Of a stretch of 64,000 nucleotides of DNA, positions 63,601 through 64,000 are shown piece by piece. Location: assembly GCA_034506175.1 (NCBI GenBank), contig JAPDQB010000034.1:1-64000 (forward strand), written 5' to 3'. Below the pieces are notes generated by a model. That model searched no databases, was not told the origin of the DNA, and worked only from the letters and a program-made list of their open reading frames with translations. The translations under genes were made by a program, and so were the position numbers. The stretch is from a candidate division KSB1 bacterium. Lineage in GTDB: Bacteria; Zhuqueibacterota; Zhuqueibacteria; Zhuqueibacterales; Zhuqueibacteraceae. Each line of letters begins with the position of its first letter. Position 1 is the stretch's first letter.

Positions 63601-64000
63601 TCGGCGCGGCCGGTGGATTCGGCAGTGTCGTGGCGTTCGCTTCGTTGGAATAGGCCGAATGGCCGCCGTTGTTGAAAGCGCGCACGCGATAGAAATATTC
63701 CGTGCCGGCTGCCAGGCCCGTATTGGAAAAATTCGTGACATTCGCGCCAACCGTCGCAATCTCGGCATACGTCCCTGCAGCCCCAATCTTGCTCTCGATC
63801 TTGAAGCCGTCCTCATTGCCGGCATTATCGCTCCACGCGAGATCGATTTGCGTCTGGCTGATCGCCGTTGCCGTCAAGCTGCTCGGCGCGGCCGGTGGAT
63901 TCGGCAGTGTCGTGGCGTTCGCTTCGTTGGAATAGGCCGAATGGCCGCCGTTGTTGAAAGCGCGCACGCGATAGAAATATTCCGTGCCGGCTGCCAGGCC
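60653..64000 (-). CDS. giant fibronectin-III repeat surface protein, 5-prime end beyond window
   Basis: More than 1100 residues of the C-terminal part are visible. Nine complete FN3 domains and part of a tenth occur (units of about 94 residues; core LTATAISQTQIDLAWSDNA, YFYRVRAFNNGG). Then comes an F5/8 type C (discoidin) domain (KPATASSTDTMSATSRAVDG; WFRVELHPSIPITIGRVVI; YVRLYMKKNNKGNYRVADFE), and last a FlgD-like sorting module with YPNPFNPSTTISYSLP and SGTYYAVLKTG. It is probably secreted by a type-9-like route and binds glycans or cells at the surface. The first three FN3 units are nearly identical at DNA level. The start lies past the right edge. Confidence 0.93.
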   Translation of the reverse strand, partial: GLAAGTEYFYRVRAFNNGGHSAYSNEANATTLPNPPAAPSSLTATAISQTQIDLAWSDNAGNEDGFKIESKIGAAGTYAEIATVGANVTNFSNTGLAAGTEYFYRVRAFNNGGHSAYSNEANATTLPNPPAAPSSLTATAISQTQIDLAWSDNAGNEDGFKIESKIGAAGTYAEIATVGANVTNFSNTGLAAGTEYFYRVRAFNNGGHSAYSNEANATTLPNPPAAPSSLTATAISQTQIDLAWSDNAGNEDGFKIESKIGAAGTYAEIATVGANVTNFSNTGLAAGTEYFYRVRAFNNGGHSAYSNEANATTLPNPPTAPGNLTATALSNVKITLSWADNSNNESSFRIERKLTGGTYAEIASVGANVTSYVDSGLTANTTYFYRVRASNAGGHSAYSNEANATTPADLPAPPSGLTATAISNTQINLAWTDNSSDEISFRIEAKLGAGGAYEEIDSVGANVTSYSSTGLDPGTQYFYRVRASSTTGHSAYSNEANATTLPDPPAAPSDLAATAVSNSQIDLSWTDNSANEQGFKIESKLSSGLTFVQIATVGPNVTSYSNTGLSTMTSYTYRVRAFNAGGNSAYSNTSTSTTFPNPPAAPSNLTAAAVSQTQINLAWTDNATTENGFKVDRKTGAAGTYAEVATLGPDVNAYSDNGLSANTQYFYRVRAFNSGGSSPSNEANATTLPNPPAAPSALTATPVSQIRINLAWTDNSNNETAFKVERKTGAAGTYAEIGTVAANVQVYADSNLTANTAYFYRVRGLNTGGFSDYSNEANATTLPNPPASAPSSLTTTVAGSNQVNLAWTDNSNDEDGFKIERKDGATGTFAQIATVGSNITSFSNTGLTDGVTYFYRVRAFNTGGNSGYSNEASATPSSGSNFALNKPATASSTDTMSATSRAVDGSLTTFWRSGPVNAATAIQWFRVELHPSIPITIGRVVINWYQTYFANEFEVQVSNDGTNWTTVHTNNAGAAGTQTATFTAVAARYVRLYMKKNNKGNYRVADFEVYGGVTKAAGQTAQSEVIVPETIALAQNYPNPFNPSTTISYSLPEAAHVTLKVINMTGQEVATLVNGYQDRGVHSVKFHARKLPSGTYYAVLKTGNVTQTRRMVLAK
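63045..64000 (-). repeat. 282-bp tandem DNA repeats inside the FN3 gene
   Basis: Near-identical 282-bp units (94 codons) recur with constant period, each encoding one FN3 domain. At least three copies are in the window and they reach its right edge. Differences are few and mostly silent, which points to recent duplication or gene conversion. Confidence 0.9.

Overview
The window looks like a piece of the chromosome of an uncultured Gram-negative bacterium of the FCB group, most likely candidate phylum KSB1 or a Calditrichota relative. This is inference from several signs read in the translations: secreted proteins that end in a FlgD-like/type-9-like C-terminal sorting module with a YPNPFNPST-type motif; a one-protein hybrid sensor kinase with a propeller periplasmic domain; outer-membrane and lipoprotein genes; EutN/CcmL microcompartment vertex proteins; and a dense load of palindromic intergenic repeats. 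No rRNA, tRNA or CRISPR array was recognised.

Layout. 0-6 kb (minus strand): transposase debris, an orphan microcompartment vertex gene, a sugar-binding lipoprotein, a GAF-GGDEF cyclase, an unknown protein, and a helix-hairpin-helix/beta-barrel protein. 6.1-6.5 kb: a decayed HepT/MntA toxin-antitoxin locus. 6.8-12.9 kb (plus): a PD-(D/E)xK-like protein, a PfkB kinase broken by one TGA, and a large hybrid kinase whose ATPase domain carries a palindromic repeat insertion. 12.9-17.5 kb: a repeat-rich zone with small secreted or stress-type genes (two paralogous cupins, an ABM-domain protein, a SnoaL-like protein). 17.7-22 kb (minus): a phosphatase and a JAB-DinG fusion helicase. 22-23.2 kb: IS remnants and one end of a 143-bp inverted repeat pair.

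23.4-36.2 kb (minus): an RND efflux locus, read as adaptor, RND pump 1, then an AT-richer insert carrying a DUF433 protein and a two-gene Gabija defence system (gajA, gajB), then RND pump 2. 36-43 kb (minus): dnaK, a second orphan vertex gene, a zinc-ribbon protein, and a compact operon of holA, an ECF sigma factor, a zinc-finger anti-sigma factor and an HtrA homologue that has lost all three catalytic residues. 43-48 kb (plus): a double M16 peptidase, a CpxP-like protein, an overlapping DUF6978/DUF1828-like pair, and a cupin. 48-54 kb (minus): a five-gene envelope operon with two CsgG-like proteins. 54-55 kb: a small TA-like pair, one member broken, lying between trmH and a trmH fragment. 55-64 kb: a membrane protein, an M1 peptidase, a GT39 glycosyltransferase, a lipoprotein, and the C-terminal end of a giant fibronectin-III repeat protein that runs off the right edge.

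The strongest leads are the Gabija insertion in an efflux operon, the proteolytically dead HtrA in a sigma/anti-sigma operon, the trmH-flanked TA-like pair, the decayed HepT/MntA locus, and the repeat families, one of which has invaded a kinase catalytic domain in frame. All family names come from reading the sequences; no database search was run.
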